A DNA stretch of 64,000 nt, taken from NCBI GenBank assembly GCA_965230185.1, contig OZ245995.1, positions 3,534,001 through 3,598,000 of the forward strand, read 5' to 3'. The notes under the pieces are model-generated. The model had not been told where the DNA came from, made no database searches, and saw only the letters and a list, made by a program, of their open reading frames with translations. Within the stretch, counting starts at the first letter, position 1. Every line of letters starts with the position of its first letter. The position numbers were made by a program, and so were the translations under genes. Shown here in pieces: positions 46,143 to 56,094 of this stretch. The DNA is from Motiliproteus sp965230185. Lineage in GTDB: Bacteria; Pseudomonadota; Gammaproteobacteria; Pseudomonadales; Balneatricaceae.

Positions 46143-46925
46143 TTACACCTCCCCTGCGCGCAGTTTAGCCAGGAACGGCGCATAGCCGTTTTCACCCAGC
46201 CAGAACTTAACCAGGTTGGTGACCCCGTTGGCGGTCAGAGTGGCGCCGGCCAGACCATCGATCTGGTGAGCAGCATTCTTACCGTTGGGGTCGACTTTGC
46301 CTTTGATCAGGCCGATAGCAGCATTGTCGAAGGACTCACCGTAGACCTTCTTGCCTGGCCACTGAGACTTCCAGTTGGGGTTATCAACCTCACCACCGAG
46401 ACCGGGGGTTTCAGCATGAGCGTAAAAGCCCAGACCCACGATGGTATTGAAATCACCTTCCAGGGCCATAAAGCCATAGAGTGTCGACCAAAGGCCTTTA
46501 CCATGAATCGGCAGGATCAGCGTTTCGATATTTTCACCGTTCATGACCATATACACGGTCTTGTAACGGGCATGCTGCTTAATACCAGCAAGATCTTTAT
46601 CGCCCGACAGCGCCACAGCCTGCGCAGGGTCCTTGGCAGCCTTGACTTCGTCATAGGTTGCAGGATCAACATCATCGGCCCAGGCACCGGTTGTTACATC
46701 CAGGACCTTGGCGACAACATTCGCATCGTACAGCTCGTCAACAGTCTTGTTGGGATCGCTGATGTTAGCGGCGGCAAGGATGTTGGTCTTACGGTCCAGC
46801 GCCTTGTTCGCCAGTTGCTGAGGCTTCAGCGCGACGGCTGCAGCGGAAACGAAGACCGCACAGACCACACACAGAGCGACCGATACCTTCAGCGTTTTGG
46901 AGATCGTATCGTTATTAGCGGACAT
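46143..46925 (-). CDS. nqrC: Na+-NQR subunit C
   Basis: Protein of 260 residues with one N-terminal helix (VALCVVCAVFVSAAAVAL) and a periplasmic FMN-binding domain. The covalent FMN site is the Thr of GATLT near the C-terminus, the target of ApbE. I chose ATG 46925 (MSANNDTISK), with GGAGG ten bases upstream; the longer frame to 46958 lies inside nqrB. It overlaps nqrB by 11 bases. Confidence 0.96.
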   Translation of the reverse strand: MSANNDTISKTLKVSVALCVVCAVFVSAAAVALKPQQLANKALDRKTNILAAANISDPNKTVDELYDANVVAKVLDVTTGAWADDVDPATYDEVKAAKDPAQAVALSGDKDLAGIKQHARYKTVYMVMNGENIETLILPIHGKGLWSTLYGFMALEGDFNTIVGLGFYAHAETPGLGGEVDNPNWKSQWPGKKVYGESFDNAAIGLIKGKVDPNGKNAAHQIDGLAGATLTANGVTNLVKFWLGENGYAPFLAKLRAGEV

Positions 46926-48123
46926 TACGTAACATCCTCCGTTTAATGTTGGCCTCAACCACGAAGTAGTCGATCAGCGGCGCAAACAGGTTGGCAAACA
47001 GAATCGCCAGCATCATGCCTTCCGGGAATGCGGGGTTGACCACACGGATCAGTACCACCATCACACCCACCAGACCACCGAACCACCACTTACCGGTGTT
47101 GGTCATGGAAGCAGAAACCGGATCGGTCGCCATAAACATCATGCCGAAGGCAAAGCCACCGAGCACAAAGTGCCACCAGAACGGCATGTTGAACATCGGG
47201 TTGGTTTCGGAGCCGATCAGGTTGAACAGCAGGGTCATACCAACCATACCGACGAAGACACCGGCAACGATGCGCCATGCTGCAATCCGGAAGAACATCA
47301 GCAGACCACCGCCGATCAGGATCATCAGGGTGCTCACTTCACCGACAGAACCCTGGATACTGCCCAGGAATGCGTCCATCCAGGTAATGTTGCTGGCCAG
47401 GATCGCCTCAACGCCACCGGCTTGAGCCAGACCCAGCGGGGTGGCGCCGGCAAAGCCGTCAACTGCTGTCCAGATGGCGTCACCTGACATCTGCGCCGGA
47501 TAGGCGAAGAACAGGAAGGCACGACCGGTCAGCGCCGGGTTGAGGAAGTTCTTACCGGTACCGCCGAACACTTCCTTACCGATCACCACACCGAAGCTGA
47601 TGCCCAGTGCCACTTCCCACAGAGGGATAGTCGGAGGCAGGATCAGAGAGAACAGGATAGAGGTGACAAAGAAGCCTTCGTTAACCTCATGGCCACGCTT
47701 CATGGCGAACAGAACTTCCCAGAATCCACCCACTACAAAGGTAGTGATATAGACGGGCAGCCAGTACACCGCACCGTAGACAAAGTTGTCCCAGATGCTG
47801 CTGGAGTCGTGACCGGCCAGAGAGTCGATGATCGCACCACGCCAGCCTTCAGCTTCGGTCAGGCCGAGAGCCGCCATCGCTTCATTGGCCTGGTAACCGA
47901 TGTTGTACATTCCGGCGAAGACCGCGGGGAAGGTACACATCCAGACCAGAATCATCATCCGCTTGAGGTCGACCATGTCGCGGACGTGTGACGCGCTCTT
48001 GGTGACGCTGCCGGGAGTGTAGAAAATGGTGTCTGCCGCTTCATAGAGGGCATACCAGTTCTCATATTTGCCGCCTTTATGGAAATGCGGCTCCATTTTG
48101 TCGAGAATCTTGCGAATGGTCAT
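46915..48123 (-). CDS. nqrB: Na+-NQR subunit B
   Basis: Membrane protein of 402 residues with about ten helices, the Na+-translocating core that also binds riboflavin and ubiquinone. The covalent FMN Thr is in FAGATPLGLAQ, the target of ApbE. It starts two bases after the nqrA stop and overlaps nqrC. Confidence 0.97.
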   Translation of the reverse strand: MTIRKILDKMEPHFHKGGKYENWYALYEAADTIFYTPGSVTKSASHVRDMVDLKRMMILVWMCTFPAVFAGMYNIGYQANEAMAALGLTEAEGWRGAIIDSLAGHDSSSIWDNFVYGAVYWLPVYITTFVVGGFWEVLFAMKRGHEVNEGFFVTSILFSLILPPTIPLWEVALGISFGVVIGKEVFGGTGKNFLNPALTGRAFLFFAYPAQMSGDAIWTAVDGFAGATPLGLAQAGGVEAILASNITWMDAFLGSIQGSVGEVSTLMILIGGGLLMFFRIAAWRIVAGVFVGMVGMTLLFNLIGSETNPMFNMPFWWHFVLGGFAFGMMFMATDPVSASMTNTGKWWFGGLVGVMVVLIRVVNPAFPEGMMLAILFANLFAPLIDYFVVEANIKRRMLRNVR

Positions 48124-48125
48124 TA

Positions 48126-49463
48126 TCAGCCCTCTTTCTCAATGCGCGTCAGATTGTCGCGAAGAATGGGGCCGTACTCGTACTTGCCAGGGCAGGCGTA
48201 GGTGCACAGAGCCAGATCTTCTTCGTCCAGTTCGAGACAACCCAGGGCAATAGCGGCATCCATATCACCACAGACCAGTGCACGCAGCAGCTGAGTCGGC
48301 AGAATATCCATCGGCATGATAGTTTCAAACTGTCCCACCGGCACCATGGCCCGCTCGGAACCGTTAGTGGTGGTGGTGAAGTTGAACAGCTTACCGGGAT
48401 TCAGCTTGCTGGAGACGATGTTCAGCAGCGAATGCTTCTCGGCACCCGGCGCAACCCAGCCCATAAACTCACGCTCGCGACCTTCCAGCAGCACGCTGAT
48501 CTGGTTGGTGTAACGGGACAGGTATGCAAAAGGACCTTCGGCAGTGCGGCCGTTAAAGACGGAACCGGAGATAACCCGGTTATCGGCATCTTTAACCAGA
48601 CCCGCAACCAGCTCATCGGTGTTGGCGCCCAGACGGGTGCGTAGCAGACGACCATCCGGAACCTGAGGACCGGCCAGAGCCACTACACGTTCGACATACA
48701 GTTTACCGGTGGTAAACAGTTTGCCGACGGCGATAACGTCCTGATAACCGATAGTCCAGACCGTTTTGTTTTCACTGACCGGATCCAGGAAGTGGATATG
48801 GGTACCGGCGTTGCCCGCAGGGTGAGGACCGTCAAACTCTTCAGCGGTCGTGCCCATCGGCGCAGGTATATCAGCACCGGGTGCCTTACAGACGAACAGG
48901 CTGCCTTCGGTCAGTTTGGCCAGCACACGGAGGCCGATTTCAAAAGCTTCTTTCTGCTCAGCAATGATAACCGCAGGGTCCGCAGCCAGCGGATTGGTGT
49001 CGATAGCGGTTACAAAAATGGAGCTGGGGGCTGTCTCAGGAGCAGGAACTTTACTGAAAGGGCGAGTGCGAAGCGCCGTCCAGAGTCCGGATTCAACCAG
49101 ATTCTTTACAACATCGACGCGGTCCAGCTTCTCCAGCTCAGATGCTTCATACTTTGCGAACTCTACTGCTTCATCGCCGTCTACATCGATAACGACAGAT
49201 TGCAGGACTCGCTTTTCACCACGGTTGATAGCAGAAACCACGCCGGCAGCCGGCGCGGTGTACTTAACACCTGGCGTCTTCTTATCGGAAAAAATCACCT
49301 CACCGAGCTTAACCCGATCGCCAACCCGGACCGCCATTGTAGGCTTCATGCCTACATAGTCGAATCCGATGACAGCAACCGAGCCCACTTCAGCTCCATC
49401 TACGATGGTCTGACGTGGTGCACCGGTAATAGGTAGATCCAGACCTTTTTTGATCTTGATCAT
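48126..49463 (-). CDS. nqrA: Na+-NQR subunit A
   Basis: Protein of 445 residues, the cytoplasmic quinone-site subunit. It begins MIKIKKGLDLPITGAP, the family opening, so I chose ATG 49463 (AGG five bases upstream) over the frame extension to 49544. Key stretches are PTMAVRVGDRVKLGEVIF, PAAGVVSAINRG and FTTTTNGSERAMVP. It is the first gene of the operon nqrABCDEF-apbE-nqrM. Confidence 0.96.
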   Translation of the reverse strand: MIKIKKGLDLPITGAPRQTIVDGAEVGSVAVIGFDYVGMKPTMAVRVGDRVKLGEVIFSDKKTPGVKYTAPAAGVVSAINRGEKRVLQSVVIDVDGDEAVEFAKYEASELEKLDRVDVVKNLVESGLWTALRTRPFSKVPAPETAPSSIFVTAIDTNPLAADPAVIIAEQKEAFEIGLRVLAKLTEGSLFVCKAPGADIPAPMGTTAEEFDGPHPAGNAGTHIHFLDPVSENKTVWTIGYQDVIAVGKLFTTGKLYVERVVALAGPQVPDGRLLRTRLGANTDELVAGLVKDADNRVISGSVFNGRTAEGPFAYLSRYTNQISVLLEGREREFMGWVAPGAEKHSLLNIVSSKLNPGKLFNFTTTTNGSERAMVPVGQFETIMPMDILPTQLLRALVCGDMDAAIALGCLELDEEDLALCTYACPGKYEYGPILRDNLTRIEKEG

Positions 49464-49577
49464 ACGCCTCACCCAATCACGAATAACTTTACTTTCAGAG
49501 CCCCAGATGACAGCACATGCCGGCTTGCGACACATACCTGACAAATATCACCCACAGGCCCGCCAAAAAACCGCGTA

Positions 49578-49583
49578 ATTATA
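49578..49583 (-). promoter_or_regulatory. Predicted -10 of the nqr operon
   Basis: A perfect TATAAT on the minus strand. Upstream at 18 bases lies GTGGCA (four of six to TTGACA). The leader would be near 108 bases. Nothing else recognisable lies between nqrA and the GAPDH terminator. Confidence 0.4.
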
Positions 49584-49685
49584 AAGACACGGAGCCATTT
49601 TTGCCACTAAACCAAAGAGGTAAATCGGCACAGATCCAGTGTTTTGTTCTGCACCGGATCAATTCCGTAGCAATAAAAAATGAAT

Positions 49686-49716
49686 AAAAAAAAAGCCGCT
49701 GTAAAAGCGGCTTTTT
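49686..49716 (-). terminator. Terminator after the GAPDH gene, bidirectional form
   Basis: A seven-bp stem AGCCGCT/AGCGGCT with loop GTAAA is flanked by nine A on the left and five T on the right. On the minus strand it ends the GAPDH transcript ahead of the nqr promoter. Confidence 0.85.
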
Positions 49717-49736
49717 CTGGATCAGGAAGTGCTGTA

Positions 49737-51167
49737 TCAGCCTTCGATCGGGAACGCTCTCAGAGTAGACTGAGTCACCTGCTGCAGCAGACGGATCACC
49801 TGACAGCTGTAACCGAACTCATTGTCGTACCAGACGTAAACAACACAGGAGTCGCCGTTCACGATGGTCGCCAGACCATCGACGATACCCGCGGCCCGCG
49901 AACCGACGAAATCAGAGGAAACAGCTTCCGGAGAGTTGCTGTAATCGATCTGCTTCTGCAGCTCCGAGTGCAGAGCAGCATTACGCAGGTAGTCGTTCAG
50001 CTCTTCCTTAGTGGTTTCTTTCTCAAGATTCAGATTCAGGATCGCCATCGAAACGTTCGGGGTGGGAACACGGATCGCGTTACCGGTCAGCTTGCCTTCC
50101 ATTTCCGGCAGCGCCTTGGCTACCGCCTTGGCAGCTCCGGTTTCGGTCAGAACCATGTTGAGACCGGCGGCACGACCACGACGATCACCTTTGTGATAGT
50201 TGTCGATCAGATTCTGGTCATTGGTGTAGGCGTGTACAGTTTCAACGTGACCGTTCTTAATACCGTACTCGTCGTTCAGCTTCTTCAGTACCGGCGTGAT
50301 GGCGTTGGTGGTACAGGACGCTGCAGACAGAATCGCATCTTCCGGAGTGACGTCGCCGTTGTTAACGCCCATAACGACGTTCTTAACACCCTTACCCGGA
50401 GCAGTCAGCAGCACGCGGGATACGCCGTTGGCGCGCAGGTGCAGGGACAGACCGTCGTGGTCACGCCACTTACCGGTGTTATCAACAACAACCGCATTGC
50501 TGATACCGTACTGGGTGTAGTCAATGGTGTCAGGCGCGTCGGCGTAGATCACCTTGATCACATTGCCGTTAGCAACCAGCGCGCTGTTCTCTTCGTCGAC
50601 GGAGATCGTTCCCAGGAAAGAACCGTGGACGGAATCACGGCGCAGCAGGCTGGCACGCTTCTCCAGATCACCACCCTTGCCACGAACTACGATCGCCCGC
50701 AGGCGCAGATTCTGACCACCACCGGTCTTTTCGATCAGCAGGCGAGCCAGCAGACGACCGATTCGACCGAAGCCGTAGAGCACCACGTCGGTAGACTGAG
50801 TCTCATCACCATTTTTCTTAGCGCCGGCCAGTTCTTCGTCCAGGAACGCTTCCAGAGTGCGACCAGCACCCTCTTTCTTGAACTTCACCGCCAGCTTACC
50901 GATATCAACGTGAGCGCGGGACAGGTCCATCTTATCCATAGCCTGCAGCACAGGATAAGTGTCATTAACACTCAGCTCTTCGCCTTCTACCTGACGCACA
51001 TACTTGTGTGCTTTCAGGATATTAATGACTGAACGCTTAACTACGATCTTGCCGAATACGGAAGTCTCGACTTCAGAGTCGCGATACAGACGTCCGATCA
51101 CAGGGATCATAGATTCGGCGACCGCTTCGCGCTCTTTCCAATCAGCAAAGATATTTTCTCGACTCAC
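49737..51167 (-). CDS. gap: Long-form glyceraldehyde-3-phosphate dehydrogenase
   Basis: Protein of 476 residues, about 130-140 longer than classic GAPDH. The NAD-binding loop VVLYGFGRIGRLLARLL begins near 128, so the extra length is N-terminal (a helical, charged region). The catalytic Cys is in SAASCTTNAITP, and WYDNEFGYSCQV is the usual C-terminal signature. This long form resembles P. aeruginosa PA3001, also next to mfd. It likely oxidises glyceraldehyde-3-phosphate; whether its role is glycolytic or gluconeogenic is unclear. It diverges from mfd. Confidence 0.9.
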   Translation of the reverse strand: MSRENIFADWKEREAVAESMIPVIGRLYRDSEVETSVFGKIVVKRSVINILKAHKYVRQVEGEELSVNDTYPVLQAMDKMDLSRAHVDIGKLAVKFKKEGAGRTLEAFLDEELAGAKKNGDETQSTDVVLYGFGRIGRLLARLLIEKTGGGQNLRLRAIVVRGKGGDLEKRASLLRRDSVHGSFLGTISVDEENSALVANGNVIKVIYADAPDTIDYTQYGISNAVVVDNTGKWRDHDGLSLHLRANGVSRVLLTAPGKGVKNVVMGVNNGDVTPEDAILSAASCTTNAITPVLKKLNDEYGIKNGHVETVHAYTNDQNLIDNYHKGDRRGRAAGLNMVLTETGAAKAVAKALPEMEGKLTGNAIRVPTPNVSMAILNLNLEKETTKEELNDYLRNAALHSELQKQIDYSNSPEAVSSDFVGSRAAGIVDGLATIVNGDSCVVYVWYDNEFGYSCQVIRLLQQVTQSTLRAFPIEG

Positions 51168-51209
51168 GGGGCTACTCCAATGTCGTCAGCAATAGAATTT
51201 GGAGCGCAT

Positions 51210-51238
51210 ATTATGCAATTTTGGCCAGAGCCGGGCAA
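51210..51238 (-). promoter_or_regulatory. Predicted sigma-70 promoter of the GAPDH gene
   Basis: Minus-strand TTGCCC (51233-51238) and CATAAT (51210-51215, five of six to TATAAT) are 17 bases apart. The leader would be about 36 bases. Confidence 0.55.
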
Positions 51239-51444
51239 CGTAAGAATTCTATACTTTAGGTGCAGCGCAAAAATCGGCCCCTTTACAGCAGCTTGCTGGC
51301 CTGTAAATCAGTGTCTCAGGCCCCGCAGAACGGAGCATCCGCATGCCGTCGACATCGCCGGGGCGGTAACGGGTATTTTTGCTATCGCCGGCGCAGACGC
51401 TACAATGCCAGTTTCAGTATTATCCTCAGGCCAGCCTTCACTCC

Positions 51445-54400
51445 ATGTCCGCTAACAGTACCGCTGCGGTTCTTCCCGCTTTCGATCCGGCCTGCGCCGG
51501 AAAAACCCGCTATATCAGCAACCTGAAAGGCAGTAGCCGCGGCCTGCTGATCGCCGAACAGGCCCGCCGACACCGGGGACTCACTCTGGTCATCGCCCGC
51601 AACTCCGAAAGCGCCGCAACCCTTGAGGCAGAAATCGGTTTTTACGGCGCCGGACTGTCACTGCTGAATTTTCCCGACTGGGAAACCCTGCCCTATGACA
51701 GCTTCTCTCCTCATCAGGACATTGTCTCTCAGCGTCTGCTCAGCCTGCACCTGCTCCACCAGGCCGAACAGGCGGTGCTGATCGTTCCGGCACCGACCCT
51801 GATGCAGCGACTGCCGCCGGTGGAATATCTCGCCGGCCACAGTCTGGTGCTGAAGACCGGCCAGACCATGGACCCGGAGAAGATGCGTAGCAGCCTGTCC
51901 CAGGCCGGTTACCGGGCGGTGGATACGGTTTATGAGCATGGCGAATATGCGATCCGGGGCTCGATCATGGATATCTACCCGATGGGCAGCGATCTGCCCT
52001 TCAGGATCGATCTGTTTGACGACGAGATCGATACTCTGCGCACCTTCGACCCGGAGACTCAGCGTTCAGTTGATCAGGTTCAGGAGATCAGACTACTGCC
52101 GGCCAGAGAGTTTCCGCTGAACAAGTCGGCAATCGCCCGTTTTCGTCAGCAGTGGCGTGATCGTTTCGATGTCGACCCCAGGCATTGTCCTACCTATCAG
52201 GATGTCAGCAACGGCATCGCCCCTCCCGGTATCGAATATTATCTGCCGCTGTTCTTTGAGCAGACCTGTACGTTGCTGGACTATCTGCCGGACGCCACCC
52301 AGCTGTTCAGCGACAGCGGCCTGGAGCAGGCCAGCCAGGAATTCTGGGATGAGATCTGCGGCCGCCATGAAAGCCGCCGTTACGATATCGAACGACCAAT
52401 ACTGCCTCCTCACGAAGCCTTTCATGAGGTTAACCGCATCTTCGCCCGGATTAAGCAGTTCCCACGCACCGAGCTGAACCCCGACCCCGGGGAGACCGGC
52501 GGTGGCCGCATCAGGCTGGTGACGACCGAACCTCCGTCGCTACCGGTAGATGCCAGAGCCGAGCAGCCGCTGTCGAAGCTCAGCGGGTTTATGGCGGAGA
52601 GCGACAGCCGCTTGCTGTTCTGCGCAGAGTCTGCCGGACGCCGGGAAGCACTTCTGGAACTGCTGCAGCGGATCGATCTGCATCCGAAAACCATCGACAG
52701 CTGGCAGGCCTTTGTCAGCGGCGACCAGTCTCACGCCATTATTGTCGCCCCCCTGGAACAGGGTATCAGCCTGCCGGAGGCCGGCCTGGAGCTGATTACG
52801 GAAACCCAGCTGTTTGGCCAGCGGGTGATGCAGCGCCGGCGCCGGGACAGCGAACCGGATAACAGCGACCTGATCTTCCGCAACCTGACCGAGTTGCAGC
52901 AGGGCGCCCCCGTGGTCCACGATCAGCACGGGGTTGGCCGCTATATCGGCCTGCAGGCGCTGGAGCTGGACGGTCAGAGCAACGAGTTTCTGACCCTGGA
53001 GTATGCCGATGGTGCGAAGCTCTATGTGCCGGTGTCGTCACTGCACCTGATCTCCCGTTACTCCGGCGCCAGTGATTCGCTGGCGCCCCTGCACAAGCTG
53101 GGCAGTGAACAGTGGAGCAAGGCCAGGCGCAAGGCGGTGGAAAAGATTCGCGACACCGCTGCCGAACTGCTGGATATCTATGCTCGTCGTGCCGCCCGCC
53201 AGGGACGCACCTTCCGCAGCCCGGAAGAGAGTTACGAAGCCTTTGCCGCCGGTTTCCCCTTCGAAGAGACCCCGGATCAGCATCAGGCGATTAACGCGGT
53301 AATTCGGGATCTGACCGCCAGCCAGCCCATGGACCGACTGGTCTGTGGTGACGTTGGCTTCGGTAAGACCGAAGTGGCGCTGCGTGCCGCCTTTATGGCA
53401 GTAGAAAGCGGCCACCAGGTGGCAGTACTGGCCCCCACAACGCTGCTGGCTCAGCAACACTACCAGACCTTTCAGGACCGTTTCGCCGACTGGCCGGTCA
53501 ATGTCGAGGTGATGTCGCGCTTTCGTAGCGGCAAAGAGCAGAAGTCCACAGCCGCCGGACTCGCCGAAGGCAAGGTGGATATTGTGATCGGTACCCACAA
53601 ACTGCTGCAGGGAGATATTGATTTCAAGGCCCTGGGGCTGTTGATTATCGACGAGGAACACCGCTTCGGGGTTCAGCAGAAAGAACGCCTGAAATCTCTG
53701 CGCGCCGATGTCGATATCCTGACCCTGACCGCGACCCCGATCCCACGAACCCTGAATATGTCGATGTCCGGCATCCGCGACCTGTCTATCATCGCGACCC
53801 CACCGGCACGACGCTTATCGGTCAACACCTTTATCCGTGAAAAAGACAAAAACCTGATCAAAGAGGCAATTCTGCGGGAGCTGTTGCGCGGCGGCCAGGT
53901 CTACTACCTCCATAACGAGGTCAGGACCATCGACAATCTGGCCCGCGAACTGGAGGAACTGATCCCCGAAGCCCGGGTGGCGATCGGCCACGGCCAGATG
54001 CGCGAGCGGGAGCTGGAACAGGTGATGAGCGACTTCTACCACAAGCGCTTTAACCTGCTGGTCTGCACCACCATTATCGAGACCGGTATCGACGTCCCCA
54101 ACGCCAACACCATTATTATCGAAAGGGCGGACAAATTCGGTCTGGCTCAGTTGCATCAGCTGCGGGGCCGGGTCGGCCGCTCCCACCACCAGGCCTACGC
54201 CTATCTGCTGACACCCGGTAAGCGTTCGATGACCTCCGATGCCGTTAAGCGGCTGGAAGCGATCGAAGCGGCCTCCGATCTCGGTGCCGGCTTCACTCTC
54301 GCCACCCACGACCTTGAAATTCGCGGCGCCGGCGAACTGCTGGGCGAGGAGCAGAGTGGTCAGATGCAGAGCATCGGCTTTACCCTGTATATGGAACTGC

Positions 54401-54906
54401 TGGAGGAAGCGATCCAGTCCATTAAAGAGGGCAAGACACCTGCCATGGACAAGCCCCTGCATCAGGGCGCCGAAATCAATCTGCGGCTGCCGGCACTGAT
54501 TCCCGAGGACTACCTGCCGGATGTCCACAATCGGCTGATACTCTACAAGCGCATCTCCAATGCGAAGGACAGTGACCAGCTTAAGGACCTGCAGATCGAA
54601 ATGATCGACCGTTTCGGACTGCTGCCGGAAGCGGTTAAAAATCTGTTCCGTATCACCCGACTGAAACTGAAAGCACAGCAGCTGGGTATCGCCAAACTGG
54701 ATGCCGGGCCGCGTAACGGACGCGCCGATTTTGAACCGGACACCCGCGTCGACCCGCTGATCCTGGTTAAACTGGTTCAGACCCAGCCACAAAACTATGG
54801 ACTGGAGGGCGGCAACCGTCTTAAATTCAACCTCAACATGGAATCCGGCGAACAGCGCTTCCAGGCCATGGAACGCCTGCTCCAGCAACTGACGCCTCGG
54901 GAGTAA
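51445..54906 (+). CDS. mfd: Transcription-repair coupling factor Mfd
   Basis: Protein of 1153 residues (E. coli 1148). It removes RNA polymerase stalled at lesions and brings in UvrA. The UvrB-like N-terminus has LLIAEQARRHRG and SIMDIYPMG, and the RNA polymerase-interacting domain has HDQHGVGRYIGL. The translocase has Walker A CGDVGFGKTEVALRAAF, box II IIDEEHRFGV, TATPIPRTLNMS and HQLRGRVGRS. The C-terminal TRCF domain ends the protein. I chose ATG 51445 (MSANSTAAVLP), matching family length; the frame is open back to 51379. No strong ribosome site is seen. Confidence 0.96.
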   Translation: MSANSTAAVLPAFDPACAGKTRYISNLKGSSRGLLIAEQARRHRGLTLVIARNSESAATLEAEIGFYGAGLSLLNFPDWETLPYDSFSPHQDIVSQRLLSLHLLHQAEQAVLIVPAPTLMQRLPPVEYLAGHSLVLKTGQTMDPEKMRSSLSQAGYRAVDTVYEHGEYAIRGSIMDIYPMGSDLPFRIDLFDDEIDTLRTFDPETQRSVDQVQEIRLLPAREFPLNKSAIARFRQQWRDRFDVDPRHCPTYQDVSNGIAPPGIEYYLPLFFEQTCTLLDYLPDATQLFSDSGLEQASQEFWDEICGRHESRRYDIERPILPPHEAFHEVNRIFARIKQFPRTELNPDPGETGGGRIRLVTTEPPSLPVDARAEQPLSKLSGFMAESDSRLLFCAESAGRREALLELLQRIDLHPKTIDSWQAFVSGDQSHAIIVAPLEQGISLPEAGLELITETQLFGQRVMQRRRRDSEPDNSDLIFRNLTELQQGAPVVHDQHGVGRYIGLQALELDGQSNEFLTLEYADGAKLYVPVSSLHLISRYSGASDSLAPLHKLGSEQWSKARRKAVEKIRDTAAELLDIYARRAARQGRTFRSPEESYEAFAAGFPFEETPDQHQAINAVIRDLTASQPMDRLVCGDVGFGKTEVALRAAFMAVESGHQVAVLAPTTLLAQQHYQTFQDRFADWPVNVEVMSRFRSGKEQKSTAAGLAEGKVDIVIGTHKLLQGDIDFKALGLLIIDEEHRFGVQQKERLKSLRADVDILTLTATPIPRTLNMSMSGIRDLSIIATPPARRLSVNTFIREKDKNLIKEAILRELLRGGQVYYLHNEVRTIDNLARELEELIPEARVAIGHGQMRERELEQVMSDFYHKRFNLLVCTTIIETGIDVPNANTIIIERADKFGLAQLHQLRGRVGRSHHQAYAYLLTPGKRSMTSDAVKRLEAIEAASDLGAGFTLATHDLEIRGAGELLGEEQSGQMQSIGFTLYMELLEEAIQSIKEGKTPAMDKPLHQGAEINLRLPALIPEDYLPDVHNRLILYKRISNAKDSDQLKDLQIEMIDRFGLLPEAVKNLFRITRLKLKAQQLGIAKLDAGPRNGRADFEPDTRVDPLILVKLVQTQPQNYGLEGGNRLKFNLNMESGEQRFQAMERLLQQLTPRE

Positions 54907-54912
54907 ACATCA

Positions 54913-55890
54913 ATGATATCCGTGAAGAAAATGCTGAACCTGCTCTGGCTGACAGCGGCCTGCGGCTTCCCGGCCACGTTGATGGCGGAAGAGGACACGC
55001 CCTGGTACCGGGTAGAATTGCTGGTATTCAGCCAGAACCAGGACAACCTGATCAGCGAGTTCTGGGACCGGAATACGGTGCCGGGCTACAGCCCGCGGGC
55101 ATATTCTCTGCGCCAGCCGCAACGGGACCTGTTTGTGCTCTCAGGCAACCGCGAACTGCCGGTCGCAAAGAGCAGCATGAGAAAACAGGGCTACCGCATG
55201 CTTTTTCACCGGGTCTGGAATCAGGCGGTCTATCCGAAGCAGCAGGCGCGACCACTGCGCATCGTCGGAGGCGACCAGCTGGCCGAGGGAGAATTTGAGC
55301 TGGATGGCGAGATCACCATTGATATCGCCCGCTACCTGCATCTGCGGACCAGCCTGTTCTATACCCAACGTGTCCCCCACGGCTGGCAGTCTCCACTGGC
55401 GCTGCCGGCAGCGCCCGAGCCGGGTGCCGGTACCGAGCTGTCGGCCACTGATCAGGAAGCAAGCAATCCCGACGTTTCAGCAAACACGGAAACCCCACTG
55501 AGCGAGCCAGCACTGTTCCGGGATCCGACCCTGCTGTCGGTGCAGATGAAGCAGGGACGCAGGATGCGCCGGGATGAACTTCACTATCTGGATCATCCGA
55601 TGTTCGGATTGCTGATAAAGGCGACACGTATCGACACTCCGGATCAGAGCAGTCTGCCACAATTAACTGAGGGCGAGGAAACACCGGAGCTGTCGGCCAC
55701 CACGCTACAGACACCCGTATCGCCTTCAGTGGTCATCCTGAGTCCCGCTACCGATGCGACACCGACCACAGCGGTGCCCGTGAACGAAACAGCAACAGCC
55801 CTGATCACTCCATCCGCGCCACCGCCGGCAGCGCTCCCTGCAACAACCCTGAGCACCGAAGAGACAGAGGGCAGACCTGAGCAGCAGTAA
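54913..55890 (+). CDS. csiV: CsiV-family periplasmic protein
   Basis: Protein of 325 residues with a signal peptide (MLNLLWLTAACGFPATLMAEE). The CsiV family core includes WYRVELLVFSQ, GYRMLFHRVWNQ, LDGEITIDIARYLHLRTSLF and RMRRDELHYLDHPMFGLLI. In Vibrio cholerae CsiV binds peptidoglycan and influences cell shape. The last 90 residues, rich in Thr, Pro and Ala, look disordered. It starts six bases after mfd, so the two are likely co-transcribed. Confidence 0.85.
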   Translation: MISVKKMLNLLWLTAACGFPATLMAEEDTPWYRVELLVFSQNQDNLISEFWDRNTVPGYSPRAYSLRQPQRDLFVLSGNRELPVAKSSMRKQGYRMLFHRVWNQAVYPKQQARPLRIVGGDQLAEGEFELDGEITIDIARYLHLRTSLFYTQRVPHGWQSPLALPAAPEPGAGTELSATDQEASNPDVSANTETPLSEPALFRDPTLLSVQMKQGRRMRRDELHYLDHPMFGLLIKATRIDTPDQSSLPQLTEGEETPELSATTLQTPVSPSVVILSPATDATPTTAVPVNETATALITPSAPPPAALPATTLSTEETEGRPEQQ

Positions 55891-56094
55891 CCTGCAGCAC
55901 CCCTTCCTTTCCCCGCGACCTCTGCGTCTGCCGGATTGTTCCGATCCGGCTGCAGCCGAGGGCTGCCCCGCACCCTCTCCCGGTCGCCAGCACCTTCCAT
56001 TGGCGCAAAGCCGCGAACAACATCAAAACGAATGGTGAATATATTTCACCAACTTGTTGAAAAACTGTCGTTTGATGCCCGGCACTGGGCTGGT
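55891..56094. other. Intergenic stretch after csiV
   Basis: About 200 bases with no gene and no clear terminator for csiV. The candidate small RNA promoter begins at its right end. Confidence 0.35.

Noticed and set aside
49680..51032. 450-codon plus-strand frame
   Set aside because: Antisense to the GAPDH gene and starts in its terminator.
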